From Abelmoschus esculentus (taxonomy: Eukaryota; Streptophyta; Magnoliopsida; Malvales; Malvaceae), in the NCBI GenBank assembly GCA_035048815.1, contig JAUCBN010000055.1, positions 11,567,501 through 11,631,500 of the forward strand: 64,000 bases of DNA. Reading direction: 5' to 3'. Positions 25,620 to 39,415 of this stretch are shown here, piece by piece. Both the position numbers and the translations under genes were made by a program. The first letter of the stretch is position 1; every line of letters begins with the position of its first letter. The notes beneath the pieces were generated by a model. The model had not been told where the DNA came from. It made no database searches and worked only from the letters and a program-made list of their open reading frames with translations.

Positions 25620-26700
25620 AAGCTTTGAGAACCAAAAATTGAGGGTAGTTGAGAGGAGAAACAGATAATAACATTAATCAGCAGATGATCAAGGATTGTT
25701 TTAATTAATCTCTTTCGTTTTCAATCATTTGGAGTTTTTGGTGCGGTATATATTTATATACTTTGAGTGTATGTAATGGAAGTGACATATAAGTATATGT
25801 AGCTAACAGAGTTGTAATAAAAAAATTATGGTGAAATTGAAGATTTGGGAAACTGAAAGTCCATTTGTCTGAATCTTTTTTACTTGTTTTGCAAGTATGT
25901 TTTAATTAATTCAGAATTTTTCACTGAGCTACAAGCGTTTTCATTATTAGGTTTTATATTATATATTGAAAACCATTTATTTTTAACTTTGCAGCAAATT
26001 GCAAAGGTAGAAAAATTTCAACTTTAAGCTAAGAATTATGACCAGTTTATGTTAATGATGTGATTTGACTTGTTATTAATTTTAAAGGCCAAATTTTGTC
26101 TTTTTAAGTTGAAATTTAAGATTTAATTTCTATTTTTATAATGTTATTACTAAGTTTAATTTAATAAAATAAATTAAAGTGAAAATTTTCACTTTAAACC
26201 TCCAATCCAATCATAGATTGACATCTTTGTTAGCTTCCCTTTATTTTATTTTTCTCTTTCCAATTCTTGTCTCTTTGATCTCATCCCCTTACAGACAGTG
26301 AAAAGCCAATATTTTTTTTCTTTCAATTTTCCTCCAGATTTCCCATTTGATCAGATTCTGTTTCTTCTCTTCAAAGAAACCCCATCCCCACTGTTTTTCC
26401 TGTCTTCAACAATCCAAAAGAATCATCCTTTTTTCTCATTTATTTTACTCTTCAACTTTGTCCACCATCTTTATTGCCTTGGTTTTAGTATAAATTCCCA
26501 AGTCCCAAGCTTTCTTGTTTTACTATCCTCTTGATTCTTTAAAAGATTTGTCTTTTTGGATTCTCCAGTTCATGCTGTTGGGGGGAAAAAGATTGATTCT
26601 TGATTCCCAAGTAAAATTATTCTGATTCTAATGCCCTCTTATCTCATCTTCAACATGCAAACTGTTTGTTAAAATTTCTTCTTCTTTGTTGTCTGAATTT
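25620..26700. other. Intergenic region; laccase 3' UTR and MYB leader
   Basis: Laccase 3' UTR is expected to about 25800. From 26220 the strand becomes pyrimidine-rich (CTTTCC, TTCTCTTT runs), typical of a 5' UTR, leading into the MYB start at 26708. No other gene seen. Confidence 0.5.
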
Positions 26701-26707
26701 GTCAAGT

Positions 26708-27856
26708 ATGGAAGCTTTATTTTCAACTTCTTTTATGTCAAATGTGGACTGGTTTGATGATCATCAAGAGAGACACAACACATATTGGACAAAAGAAGAA
26801 AACAAAAGGTTTGAACATGCTTTAGCCATATATGGTGAAGATGTCCCTGATAGATGGATCAAAGTTGCAGAGATGATACCAGGGAAAACTGTCTTTGATG
26901 TGATTAAACAGTACAGGGAATTGGAAGAAGATGTTTCCGATATCGAGGCCGGCCGAGTTCCGATCCCGGGATATCTCGGCTCGTCTTTTACATTGGATTT
27001 GGTTGATCACCATGATTTTGATGGTTATAGGAAGAGGAGTAATGGAGGTAAAGGCCATGATCATGAAAGGAAGAAAGGTGTCCCATGGACTGAGGAAGAA
27101 CACAGGTGAATTTTCTTCATAAACTGGTTCAAATTTAACTTTAAAATTCTGGGGTTTAGCCGTTTAGGGTTTTTTTTGTTGGTGATTAATGACAATGTTG
27201 GAAAACATTAATGAAATTTAACTTAGGGATAGTTTCATCAGTTTTCTTAGTTTGCAAGTAAATTCCTTTTAACTAAGTTCAAAAACTAATTGGACCAATG
27301 AAGAATAAATACCAAATTGAACATTGAAGATAAATTTAAGTACCAAATTGTATATTTACTTATTTTTCTTTAATTTCTAACAATGGTTGCTTTGGTTATG
27401 GCATGAAGGAGGTTTCTAATGGGGCTTGTAAAGTATGGTAAAGGGGATTGGAGAAATATCTCAAGGAACTTTGTGGTTTCCAAGACACCAACACAAGTTG
27501 CAAGCCATGCTCAAAAATACTATCAGAGGCAGCATTCAGGAGGGAAAGATAAGAGGAGACCGAGCATCCACGACATTACGGTTCTCAATCTCACCAACAC
27601 CGCTCTGTTTTCGAACGATCGGAAGCCGCCTTCGGTAAACCAGTCTGATGTTCTTGCATTGCAGCAAAAGCTGGCGAGTGTGTCAAGAGCTGCAGGCCTT
27701 AATTGGAATCAGAACAACGATGTATCGGCTATGAGTTTCGGTTCGGTGAATGGCAACCGGTTTACATCCTCGAATGTTATGAGACTTCAAGGCCAAAATC
27801 TGTATGGCAGTGCTTATCATGGAGCTAATATCAAACCCCAAAGCTCAGTGTTCTAA
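26708..27856 (+). CDS. DIVARICATA-type MYB-related transcription factor
   Basis: Two exons, 26708-27105 and 27409-27856, give 281 residues. There are two separated MYB/SANT repeats. The first (residues about 27-78, [20 protein letters not shown]) is the N-terminal protein-contact repeat. The second (about 129-178, [20 protein letters not shown]) ends in [12 protein letters not shown], a variant of the SHAQKYF DNA-contact helix, followed by [15 protein letters not shown]. The intron falls in the second repeat right after EEEHR, as in this family. Members bind the I-box-like GATAAG core and control floral asymmetry, ABA/salt responses or sugar-regulated genes. The ATG at 26708 gives the expected MEALFSTSF start. 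Confidence 0.93.
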
Positions 27857-27869
27857 AAATGTATAAGGC

Positions 27870-30800
27870 TGTTGTTCTGTGTTGTACACGAAAACATTTC
27901 GATTTCATCATGTTGAATGGTTTATCCCTGTAATAGTACATTATCCGGCTGCTCGGTGTATGAATCAAAGGAAAGAAAAGGATCATCTCAGACCTTTAAT
28001 ATATTTTTCTGCAGTTCTTTGTCAGGTTAAATTCTTGTTGGATGATAGTGACCTGAAACCGAACCGAGACACGACCGGACATGTTCGAGGCTAGATCAAT
28101 GATTTGATACTAAGATTATCAAAAAGAACCTTGTTACTGCAATGTCAATCTGTGATTTGGTCTAATAGGCTGACTCATTTGGCACTGCCATGGAAATTCC
28201 TTTGGTATTTCTGATAGCTTTCTTTTGTGTTATGGACCCATTTTTCACCTTTTTGTGGATTCAATATGGCCAACTTGACTCAACTTTGATTGACATCACT
28301 TAGTAGAAGATGAGTATGCATTCCACTTAATTCAGCATCACATGCTTTCAATCTTTTACAGAATATAGAAAGATGCATTGTGTACACATACATACATTGA
28401 TACATACATGCATGAACATGCACTCAAAGAAAAGAAAATATTTAGCTTTGAAATTAGGCAGAATCGGATGTTCGACCTTTCTCTTTGACCTGGAGAATAT
28501 TTTTTTTCTTCCACCTGTCCTAAAATCCTTCTGAGATTCTTCCTCATGGATTGGAGCTATGTTTATTACTTCACTAGAATATGTTCTCATTTTTCTTCCA
28601 CGTATCCTAAAATAAGAAGGCTAAACATGGACATTTCGACTGATATTTGATTATCCCTCTTCTTTATCTAGACGTCGTTCGAGAGGGCATCTCGGTACTC
28701 GATTCGAGTATGTTGAACGATGTCCGACTGTTAACCGATGGAGCTACGGCGATACCGACAACGATAAAAGAATAAAAGTGAGTAATTTATAATTTTATCT
28801 TTAAAATTAACATGATGTTTTAAATTAATGGATTTTAGATTGAATTGATAAAATATATAAATTTTTAAACTAAAATTATGATTATACTAAGCTACATCAT
28901 CATTTTTATTAATTTTAATAAGAAGGGTATTAAATTAGGATAAAAAATTAACATTAGATATGGTTTAATCAAAAAAATAAAATAAATGAAGTACTAAAAT
29001 AAAAGCACAATAATAGGTTAAATACTAAATATGAAGTTTACCTTAAATTTTATATCTTTTAACACAACATTGTGAACCATCTCTCATAAAAAAATACAAA
29101 CACTCCAAAACCAAAAATACAATATATAATGTATTAAATTCAATAAATGGTTTTAGTAAAAAAGCGAATAATGTTTATTTTAAAAAATATATAATGTATT
29201 AATAATATATGTAAGGATAATTCTATAACGGGCGTCAAACACTACTGAACATCACTAATGTTGAACATTGTTAAACACTGTTAAATTAATTAATAAAAAT
29301 TTAAAATCTCAAAGACTCAGTACGTAATTAATAAAAGAGTGATAAACTTAACATATAATTAATAATTTTATAATTAGTCCTTTAGATTTTTATTCTTTAT
29401 AAATTAATTTAATAATGTTCAACGATGTTTCGCGGTTTTCTACACCCGTATTTTAATTTAAGAAAGAGAGTATAATTTGATCATCTTTCTAATAATTATG
29501 CTTATTTTAATTTAAAATTCATATTTAAAATATATTTTGATGTAAATATAAAAAGTTGAATTTGAATAATATAAACTATTACTGGTGATGCAACTATGAT
29601 GAAGTGGCTTAGTTAGTGCCCTACCCATGTCACAATGCATGTAAAATCTATCATTTTCTATGCCACACAATAATTCTTTTTTATGTGTACTCAAAAGCTA
29701 CAAATCAAATATGATGAACATGATCAGTTCTTTAATTTTTTTTCACATAAGATGACAAAAACCATTACTTCATATTCATATATATGTCTAAGCAAGAGCA
29801 GCCTTCTTTTGCAAGTTGAATGATAAAGAACCCTTGTCACCCACTTTATTCAAAAGTTTTGATGAAAACCTTTTGAGAAGGTTACATTATATATCTTCTA
29901 AAAACTATTGATATTAGGGGTGATAATTGAGTTGAGTAATTTGTTAATAGTTCGAGTTTGATTAATATTCGGTTTGAATTGATTTATTTGAATTCGAGTT
30001 TGAATCAAAATCTTAATGATCGAGTCGAGTAAGGTCCAACTCGACTTAATAAGTACGTCAATAGCTTGTTATTTTTTAGAATATGTTAGTCAAATTTGGT
30101 GTTTTTATAAATTGTTACTTTGAAGTTTAGATTTTAAAAATGTTTCGCACTCTATTTTTATACTTTTTGTTAAATTTATTAATTTATGTTTATATTGAGC
30201 TCTATTTTTGTTCAAAAAATGTTAAGCCATATCTAGTATTACTAGTGATAAGTGCATAATAGTCCTGTATTTTATACACTATTTAACTCACTGATTGCTT
30301 GTAATTAATAGAATTAAATGATAATAATGGATAAATCTATATATTTTCTACATTTCAACATCCAAACACTTAAATATTGTTTTTATATAATATTTTGCAG
30401 AAAATAGTTATAGTTATAGTTTTCTTTCTTAGACAGAAAATATACCACATAAAGACACTAGATATTACTGAGAGATGTTGAAGGAAGGAAGATACAAATC
30501 GGATTAAATGTAGAGTATATTATCGGTTGTTATTCATCCTTAATTCACATCGGGAGGTATCATGAAGATGTGCCCATCAATAACACTCCGAATTAGGATA
30601 AGGAGGAGTCAATAAAGGATGCTCTTTTGAACTATGAGTTGTTGACCTGTCGTCAAAGCATAACCCGTCGAGACAGCTAAGGCGACCCTTCAGCGACCCG
30701 CCGAGGCGACACTTCAACTTTTTGCATTAATAAGACGAGAAGACTTTACAATTGGATTCCACACTACGAAACAATCTAACCTAACCTTCTTATCATCTCT

Positions 30801-32770
30801 TGAATTCAATTTACTTATTTGCTTTAGTTACTTTTAGTTTAATTATAATTCAATCCAATTACTTGTGCTTTTATTTTTCCTTACTGCAAGAGCGATAAGC
30901 TTTGTAGGTATCCATTACTTAAAAGATCTAACGTCTCATTTTACAATTAATATTTTTCATATTTTATTTTATTTTTCTAAAAAAAACATGAAAATCTTAA
31001 ACTTCAACAATAACTCAATAATGAGCATTCAAAATCCCCATGCAAATATTAGACCTACCTCTTTAATGTATGTACAAATCTTCCCATGACATTAGCATGA
31101 TGTATTTTTCATATTGGATCCTTCTTTTAGTACATTTTTGTGTCATCATATCTTACACCACATCTTAAAGTGGAGTTGATGTTATCACTTAGATGCACAC
31201 TTTTATTTATAAATTATTTGGCTTGACATGGTTTGTTTATTACTTGAATATTAAATAAGCTTTAATAGATTTGACCTCTCTTTGTAGGATCTAAAGCACA
31301 ACAACACTTTGGATTTGTTTTGGGGGTTTTGTTCAAGATTTGTACTAATCCACTATCAAAACACATTCTACACATTTGTTGTTTTAGTCATTTTACATAT
31401 TTTTTTCTCTTTCGATTTTTTAGGTTTCGTATTAATTAATCTAGATCAACTCTTTCAATATAATATAATTTAAATTTTTATATATTTTAATTCCTTCTGG
31501 ATATTGAAATTAGAGATAATTTCTCTATTTTAGTACAATATAACTTGAATTGTTTATTTCTAAAAGTAAGATTAATTCGATAAAAATATAAATAATAAAA
31601 GTCAAATATAATTATAAATGACTTGATTGGCATCATCTATATAGTTAAATAATTTGATTGACAAAATTTATAGATGAATGAACAAATTTAAATCTCCTCA
31701 TAATAAAGTGATTATATGTAGTTTACCTTAATTAATAGTTAATGTCATGAGTTTGTAGCAGACTTATTCTCTAAACAAAGTCTCCAAACATAAATTTGTT
31801 TATGATTTCGCATAGATTCGACGTGAAATTAATAACTGTTAATTTTACGATCAAGGTTATTTCTAATTTAGTTGAGTATTTATCTATTTTTATTAAACCG
31901 TCAATCGGTTTGTTTATTTTATTACTCTCTATTTCGTAAATTTTAATTTTTTTATTTTAAAATTATTTTATTTAAATTATCTTTTTAAGAAATTTATCAT
32001 TTTTTACTAAATATTTTTTTCTTTATTTTTTTAAAAATATTTTAGGCCCAAACCTTGTGGGAAACAACGGGAAGAGTCAGAGAATGGTTTTTGTCACTTT
32101 CATACAATTCAGATCACTTGTTTTTATACCCACCTGGCCCAACACGGTCAATGACATAAATAGTTTGAGCCTTCAAAAACTATGATGAGTAAAACTAGAC
32201 CTCACAATTTTCATTCGAATCTAAAAATTTGATTGAAACGACTTAAATTTATAATCGAATTAATTTAATTTTATAATAGAAAATAGGATATATCATCGTT
32301 AAATTTTATTTTTAAATTTAATCTACCCTACAAATTAATAGTTTAAAACCAATACAAATCTAAATTGATCTGAAATTGAAAACAAAATTTAGAACAATTC
32401 AAATACAAATCCAATTTGGATAGCTTCTTTAACATGAAAGTATTACTGAAGGTGAAGAATTGGACAGATTCTATCTCCAAAAAAGAAACTTTATTCAGAC
32501 AAAAATGTTCAATTATTCCACCAACTGTTTTAATGAAACATTGAAATTGTCAGCCACCATCAAAAATGAAATGCACCAGTGAAAAGGCTGAACAGGAACA
32601 CCTAACCTACTTCTCCATGGTAAACCACCAACCAATGTTAGACTCAAAATCACAGACCAAAACACAAGCTTTATTACAGGACAGAGTTGAGAAATGAAAC
32701 TGGAAACGGAACCCTCTAAGCCGTAAAGGACATAAACTTGTATGAACAGAACGTGAATGAGAAAGGTGAA
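27870..32770. other. Gene-poor AT-rich region
   Basis: The first 250 bases are the MYB 3' UTR. A GC-richer island at 28640-28780 reads on the minus strand as a short open stretch (FIVVGIAVAPSVNSRTS...) that I cannot assign. 29920-30060 and 30600-30720 are GC-richer repeat-like pieces (TCGAGT-rich; CGACCCGCCGAGGCGAC). No supported gene. Confidence 0.45.
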
Positions 32771-34771
32771 GAAAAGATTATATCTGTGGTACCGGATCTA
32801 ATGGAATAACATTGTCTGGATAATCTGTTCTTGGTCCGGTTAGGGAGTAGTAGGCGAGTCTATGTGCAGGATGTTCGACCACAACTACCTCTCCGATTTG
32901 ATTAGTTGCAATGACTTGTCTTGACAGAATTAGCTCGATATTCCAGAACGGGCGAGACATGGCTAACAGATCCCGACCTGATTGTGATGATGCTTTATAT
33001 CCTTGCACCCATAAGTACCTCAAAGATGGTAATTGCAATGCAGCTTGTGCAATCGCGCGATCGCTGAAGCAGCAACCCCTCATCTCAAGTTTCTGCAAGC
33101 TAGGACATCCTTCAGAGAACTCCAATAACCCTGTAATACCTCAAAAATTATTCTTAATTTTAAAATCTTAATTTTGAAATCCCTAATTAAAAACCTTAAT
33201 TTTTAGATTCTCAATTTCTGAAACCTTAATTTATTTGAGGTTTTTAAATTGATTTTCTAAATTCAAGGGAAAATTTTTGGATAAGATTATAAATTTTAAA
33301 AGTTTTAAATATGAATTTAAAGTTTAAAAGTTAAAATGATGTTTTGAAATCCTAAAGAAATTGATGGCTAAATATGTAATTTACCCTTTAAAAAAATCTT
33401 TGTTTGTTTTTGCTTTTTTTTATTTTTTTATTATTTAAATAAAATTGTTATTTATTTATTATTATAATATATGTTTTGAAATTTGAGAACTCTTAGATAA
33501 CCAATTTGTTTTTGAATTAAATTTTATTTTCATTAAGATTAATTATTTTTTATTAAGAGTTTTTCTACGATCGATCTTTTTATTAAAGATATTATTTTAT
33601 TCTAATTATTGTTTTATCAAAACTTTTTATTTAATATTATAAATATTATATAAAATCTTAGAAAAGAAATCCTTTTAAAATACTATAAGATTTTTATTAT
33701 TATTTTATTATTTTTCTTATGGTTTAATAGAATTCTAATTCAAATTAGAATCGGTTATTTTTTTCCTATATATATACATAGTATGGTTAAGAGAAACCAT
33801 AAATTGTTTTTCTTCATCAAGATTCTCTAAAGCCTCTGTTCTCATACTTTATTTTTGTTCGAATTCAAAACCATGTTATTCAGTAATTTGAGTCGCTTTT
33901 GGCTAAGGTGTGTTCTCTTACTAGTGTTATATTTGTTTGTTTGTTTTTTTCAAAAGAAATTTTTTTGTGACATGCTTAATATTTTATGTTTTCAAAAATA
34001 TTTGTGTTTTGCTGGCATGTCTAATTTTTGTATTGTGTCTTTGATTACATATTTGTGTTTGCGTGCTTACGTGTCATTGTGATTTAAGAAATATATAAAA
34101 CTTTTCGGATTTTGAGATCTTATACTTTTGCGGGTAATTATGATTTTAAACCCTGTAAAATTATGTTTTCGGATAAATTATGATTTAGGATTAGGAATGA
34201 GGTTGCATAAATTATGACATCATTCATACAACGTGTTTTATATTGTTTTCTAAAATATTACTCTTGAGAAATAATTTTATAAACTGTGTTTTATTGTTTT
34301 TATCTACACCTTAGAGATACACTAAGTTCGTTAGGTTACTCCATCTTAGTTTCCTATTACAAATTTTTTAACTTTAGACAATGCGGTATCTGAAGAATCT
34401 CATATTTTATCTGGTTATTTTATTATTCAATTAAAATTAACTTTTAGTTATTCAAATTATTATTACTATTTTAAAAACTTTAATATATTTGGTAATTAAG
34501 GTTATTTTCAGTATACATAAATATTTTTCTTATATTCGGATATTTTATTTGAACCATCAGACTATAATGTTAATTTTAATAAGTTTATGAGGTAATGTAT
34601 TTTAGGAATTTTAACTCTTCTTAAATTACCAATTTTTAATTATAATTTTAACTTTTATTTTTGACGAGTTATTAAGTAATTAAATGTTTTACGATTATTA
34701 TAAAATAATATAAACTAAATTGATTTTGAGGGTAAAATTTTTAACGTTAACTTTCTAGATTTAATCTATTT

Positions 34772-35060
34772 CTTATCATGTTAAATGTGTAATTCTTTTT
34801 GTGATATTGTTAAATGAATTCAAATATGTGTTTTCTTCTTATGTTAAATATGTGTTTTTTATGTGTTATTGTTAAATAAATTTAAATGTGTGTTATCTTC
34901 TTGTGTTAAATGTGTGTGTTTTTTCTTGCGTTAAATATGTGTTTTTTTCTTTGCTATTGTCAAATTAATTCAAAATGTGTGTTTTCTTCTTGTGTTAAAG
35001 GTGTGCTTCTTCATGTACTATTGTTAAATGAATTTAAATGTGTGTTCTCTTCTAATGCTA
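34772..35060. repeat. Minisatellite in the LTR
   Basis: A unit of about 80 bases built from TTGTTAAAT(G/A)AATT(C/T)AAATGTGTG and TTTTCTTCTTGTGTTAAATGTGTG is repeated three to four times with small changes. Confidence 0.65.
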
Positions 35061-35132
35061 GATTTGTGTTCTGTGATTAACTGTTTATTGTGATACTGTG
35101 ATCTTGAGATTTCCTGTGATACTGTGATCATA

Positions 35133-35640
35133 ATATCGGAACTGTGTGTTTCGTATTCTATACGATTATATGTGCTGAGATATTTGAGATCATTAGCATT
35201 GATTACATTTCATGTGTATGGGATGGATTGTACGAAGGAAGGTGGTTTTATCACACTGTGTTTGGCGAAATAAGGGATAAGGGGTAAGGGGTTCTGGGGA
35301 ACTACTTCCACTGTGATCGGTTAGCTTTGCCACCACTGTGTTTGGCGTTTGGAGTATGGGACTACATTCTCTATGACCTTGCATTCAACAGATTATCGAA
35401 ACTGTGTGCCTCGTAAATTATACGAATATCTATGATGAAATTTTTGTGATATTAATTGCGTAATCATGTGCATAGGGAGGGATTGTACGGAGGAAGGTGG
35501 TTTTACCACAACTGTGTTTGGCGAAATAAGAGGTGAGTGGTTTTATGGAACTACCTCCACTGTGATCGGTTGGCTTTGCCACCACTGTGACTGGCGTTCG
35601 GAGTATGAGATTATATTCTTGTGACATTGCATTCGTCATT
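35133..35640. repeat. Two-copy ~260-bp tandem repeat in the LTR
   Basis: Unit 1 (about 35133-35392) and unit 2 (about 35393-35640) share ATCG(G/A)AACTGTGTG, GGATTGTACG(A/G)AGGAAGG, TGTGTTTGGCGAAATAAG and CACTGTGATCGGTT in the same order, offset 260 bases. Confidence 0.8.
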
Positions 35641-37089
35641 AATTGTGTTTATTTACTGTCAATATATATATATATATTACGCTTATAATTGTGAACTGAG
35701 TGATATCGTGATGTTTGTCTGTACTTTAGAGATACACTAGGCTTTATAGCTCATTTTTTAGAGACACACTAGGCTTTATACTCGGAGATCTCACTCGGAT
35801 ACAGTTTATTACTATTTTTTTGGTACAATTATTTACATACATTTTTTATTTTGGGGATTATTAGGGATTGAGATATATTTAAACCTCATGTATAAAACCA
35901 ATTATTCAAATTTGTTAATTTTAAATAAGAATATTTATTTTTTTAATCGTGTTTTTATCTTTTGATTTATAAATTTGGTTTTTAAATTACTTTTTACAAT
36001 TACTTGATATAAAAATTTAAAAGCAATAATTTTAACCTATCGTGTTCCTTAAGTTAAAGTTAAGGGGTTATGTTTTTGGTATTAGAGCGAAATTCAACAC
36101 TCGACTGTGAAGCCTATTATAAGTATTTTTAAAAAAAAATTACATGCATTGTTGAATCAACAAACAGTGATCTTCTGTGTTGAGTAACGCGTAGAGGCGA
36201 TCCAATTTTTTAAGCAACGATGTAAAAGGAAACACAATTGGCATTTCATGACTCCCCATGTATGTTAAACCCAAACGGCATAATCTTGGGGGGAACTTTA
36301 CGATATTATACTCATCCGATTGCTCGATATTGAAGGAACCATCACAGAATTCTTCTAAAACAGAAAGAAACCAAAAAGTTGTAGAATTTCGCAATCGCTA
36401 ATCTTTATGGAGGTCAAGTTGCGATAATTCCTGACAATCCGTTTAAAGTCTTCGAAACTCACTTGGACGAGATCAGTCATGTAAAAGTTTAAAGTCTTGA
36501 GAACGGAATTATTAATCGCAATTTCGTGAAGCCATTGACCATTTTGCTCGACGGTCGAGCTCTCTTCTAAAGACAAGGTTCTTAGTTTCCTGCAGGAACA
36601 TATCAAGATTTAAAGTCATAAACAGAGACTTTAAGACCTACTAATTACACCAAAAACTAACCTTTTGCCGATTTATCTTTTGGATAAATGGTTAAAATTT
36701 TATTTATCCAGAAGAAATTTCATAAGAAAACTAACAATGAAACCAGAAAATGGGACTATCTCCCGACGGAACAGAACACATGGACTTTTCTAAAAGTTCA
36801 GCCATTGCTATCGGCATCCTATCATTTATGTCTAGAGTACCTTGTTGCTCTATAACTCACAAAAAATCATGACATTTCCTAATCAACTTGAAGCACTTAA
36901 AAACAAGAAGACTTTCACTATTGTTTCGAGACGAGAACGAATACAACTTCCTGATATTTTCGAATTGACAAGTATTCTTTTATTGGTAAAATTTATCATA
37001 CATCCAATTATTTCAACTTGAGAAATGGAGTAAATCATTAAGCATATCTGTAGCGATGTAAAAAATTCATGATTAATTAAATTCGTTAA

Positions 37090-38060
37090 TTTTTTTTTGT
37101 GTGTTGGAAAACATTTCGAGTGTCTTTTTGAAAATTAATGTCTTCCACGTGAAGTTTTTCTTTTAAAAATCTTTTTTGTAAAATTGGAGTCGCCACCGGT
37201 CGTTTTGGTAGACCGGATACCATAAAACCAAAAATTTTAAAGTTTAGGATTCGGGAGTCGGTTACGAATGAGAAAAGATTAGCACCCCACATCGCCCAAA
37301 ATTGGTACTTTTTTAATTATAGCTTTATTAATATTAAATTTTCTGTGCTAATTTGACGATCAAATTAATTTTTAATTAAATGTGCGCATTTATTTTAAAG
37401 CATCTAAACCCGAAGGTAAGCGTCCGAACTACTACCATCATATTGGTACTAACCTCGCTTACGACCGAATTTAAAGGCCCGCATTAAATAAATTAATATT
37501 CGCAATTTAAACATAAAAAATAAATTAAATACATCACATAAAAAAATACATAAAACATAAAAATTAATCTAACAAATAAAATACTAATCTAAACATAAAT
37601 TAAAACATATAAATTAACTTAAAACATAAATATTAATCTAAAGCATAAATAAAAATCTAAATACCAAATAAAACAATAAACAACGACATTTCATTAAAAT
37701 ATTCAAAATATAACATAAATATATATATATATATAAAATATATCTAAAAGTTTGAACGACTAACCCCAAGTAATCTCCACCGAGATTTACTACGATCCCT
37801 TTAAAATTTTTAACTAGATCAAATTTTAAAAATAAGATCCGATCGAACCGAGGGTTTTCCCCTGTTCTTGGTTAGCCGAGAGCATTACTCTCTTATGTGC
37901 TTGGCCACCGGCTCTTGGTTGGTAAATGGCAGCCCCTCCACTGCCTATTTATAGGCGAGGGAGGCAAAGGGGTAGGAAGTTGGGGTGACGTGGATGCATG
38001 GTGGCCACTCATTTTCATTTTATTTTATTATTATTTTTTTAAATTTTTATATTAATTATA
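37090..38060 (-). mobile_element. Ty3-like LTR remnant
   Basis: Read on the minus strand, 37955-37940 contains CCTATAAATAGGC, a TATA box in a U3-like setting. 37320-37170 contains TTTTGGGCGATGTGGGGTGC, GTAACCGACTCCCGAATCC and CGGTGGCGACTCC, a series familiar from the 3' part of plant Ty3/gypsy LTRs. No gag or pol is attached. Boundaries are approximate. Confidence 0.5.
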
Positions 38061-39415
38061 ATATTAATTACAATATCTTACGGTAAGCGAAAATAAAGTA
38101 AGTGTGAAAGAGATAAAGCAGAGAAAATAAAGTAAAATGTTTTTATTGAACTTGAATAAAATCTTTATTTGTTCAATACAAGTGATGGGCTTATATAACC
38201 TAAAGCCACAACAAAATCTTTAACAAACTGGCTTAAATGTTAACAAACTAATAACAGAAATTAAACAACTAATTTTAATATTCTATAACAGACAGACACA
38301 TGATTTTTATTTGGCGTATGAACTTTTAAAATTTTAAGAGGTTTGAAATTAAAGACGGACACATGATTTTATGTTAGAGTAAAGTTGATAATGAGTCGAA
38401 TTGATTTCAAGCTTGGCCTAATTAGGTTCTTCTTGGAAATAATGTTATTGAGCTTGGCTCGAGGGCTCGGCTTGACTAAAAATAAACAATTTTGTTATAA
38501 TTTTTTTTATAAAAGATAGAGCATCGTTAAAAATTCTTTTTATAACCAACACTGAAACGAAATTCAATATTGAAAAGGAAAAAATGCCTAATTTATTTTA
38601 ATTTATTTATTTTTAATAGATTTCTCCTATTTTATTTTATTGTTTTTCTCTTGTTAAGAAGATTATTTTTAGTGTATGTATAGCATATATATATAATTAT
38701 TCCGAGTCTATTTACGAGCTTTTTGAGCCGAGTTTAGGGTAGACTCGATTCGGCTTGTTAAGTTCTCAAACAAAAATCCGAGTCAAACTCACTCGAACTG
38801 AGCTTTAACCGAGTAGAACTTAAATAGCTCGCGAGCCGGCTAGGCTCATTATCACCCTAAGAGTGATTACATAAAATTTTATGAAATGAACTTATAACAT
38901 TTTAGGAGGATATAATAAGTTTTTAATAAAAAAAAATATAATTTTTAATTAAATCATATACAAATTTTAAAATTTTTACAAAGCAACCGCTCCCTCTAAT
39001 TTTGTGATCCATCTTATCTGAAATAATGAAATTATAAAGATATAAAGTTATATCATTAATAAAAATACAAAAACATACTTAATTTATATATATATATATA
39101 AAAAGACTGCTTCAACACTTCTCTTGATCCATTTTTAAGTGCCCTGTAAATCGATCCGATGGAATAGTTTTATTGGGATAGAGAAAAACAATAATACGAT
39201 GTATTAAAATTATAGAAAAATTTATTTATTTATAAATGAGAAAAGAATGTTAATAATATATAAACAATGTAATAAATTGGTTGAATACCAAAATATATTC
39301 ACATGATCCCATTTTACATAAATTCAAATCTCTATATTTATAATATCTAAGATTATCCAAGTGAATAATTCTTAAATCAATATTATATTACAACATTTGA
39401 TACCAACAATTACAA
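38060..39415. other. AT-rich intergenic DNA with GAGCTCGGCTCGA-type repeat
   Basis: 38380-38870 contains several TTGAGC(C/T)GAG, GGCTCGGCTTGA and CGAGTCAAACTCACTCGAAC pieces, a common dispersed repeat in dicots. No gene seen. Confidence 0.45.

Larger units (their letters stand above)
33132..36147 (+). mobile_element. LTR retrotransposon end (about 2.9-kb LTR plus primer-binding site)
   Basis: The left edge is sharp: COI1 codons end at 33131 and TGTAATACC begins at 33132, a standard LTR start. The right end of the LTR is near 36070 (GGGGTTATG). It is followed by TGGTATTAGAGC at 36077-36088, one base off the initiator tRNA-Met primer-binding site (TGGTATCAGAGC). Only about 60 further bases of internal sequence remain before COI1 resumes at 36148. 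So this is a single 5' LTR with PBS, the rest deleted together with part of COI1. The LTR contains two tandem-repeat zones (34772-35060, 35133-35640). The element strand is read from the LTR-PBS order. Confidence 0.75.
32778..36589 (-). pseudogene. COI1-like (jasmonate co-receptor F-box/LRR) pseudogene, split by an LTR
   Basis: Two pieces of one gene lie on the minus strand. 36589-36148 encodes KLRTLSLEESSTVEQ, FYMTDLVQV, SDCEILQL, then after a one-base frame change LEEFCDGSFN, CRLGLTYMGSHEMPIVF and LYALLNTEDHCLLIQQC. 33131-32778 encodes LLEFSEGCPSLQKLEMRGC, SLRYLWVQGYKAS, GRDLLAMSRPFWNIELI and EHPAHRLAYYSLTGPRTDYP to the stop. Both match COI1, the SCF F-box protein that binds JA-Ile and JAZ repressors. 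The central LRR part of about 170-200 residues is missing, replaced by the LTR at 33132. No F-box exon was found upstream. The C-terminal piece is very well conserved, so the loss may be recent or the copy long retained. Confidence 0.88.
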
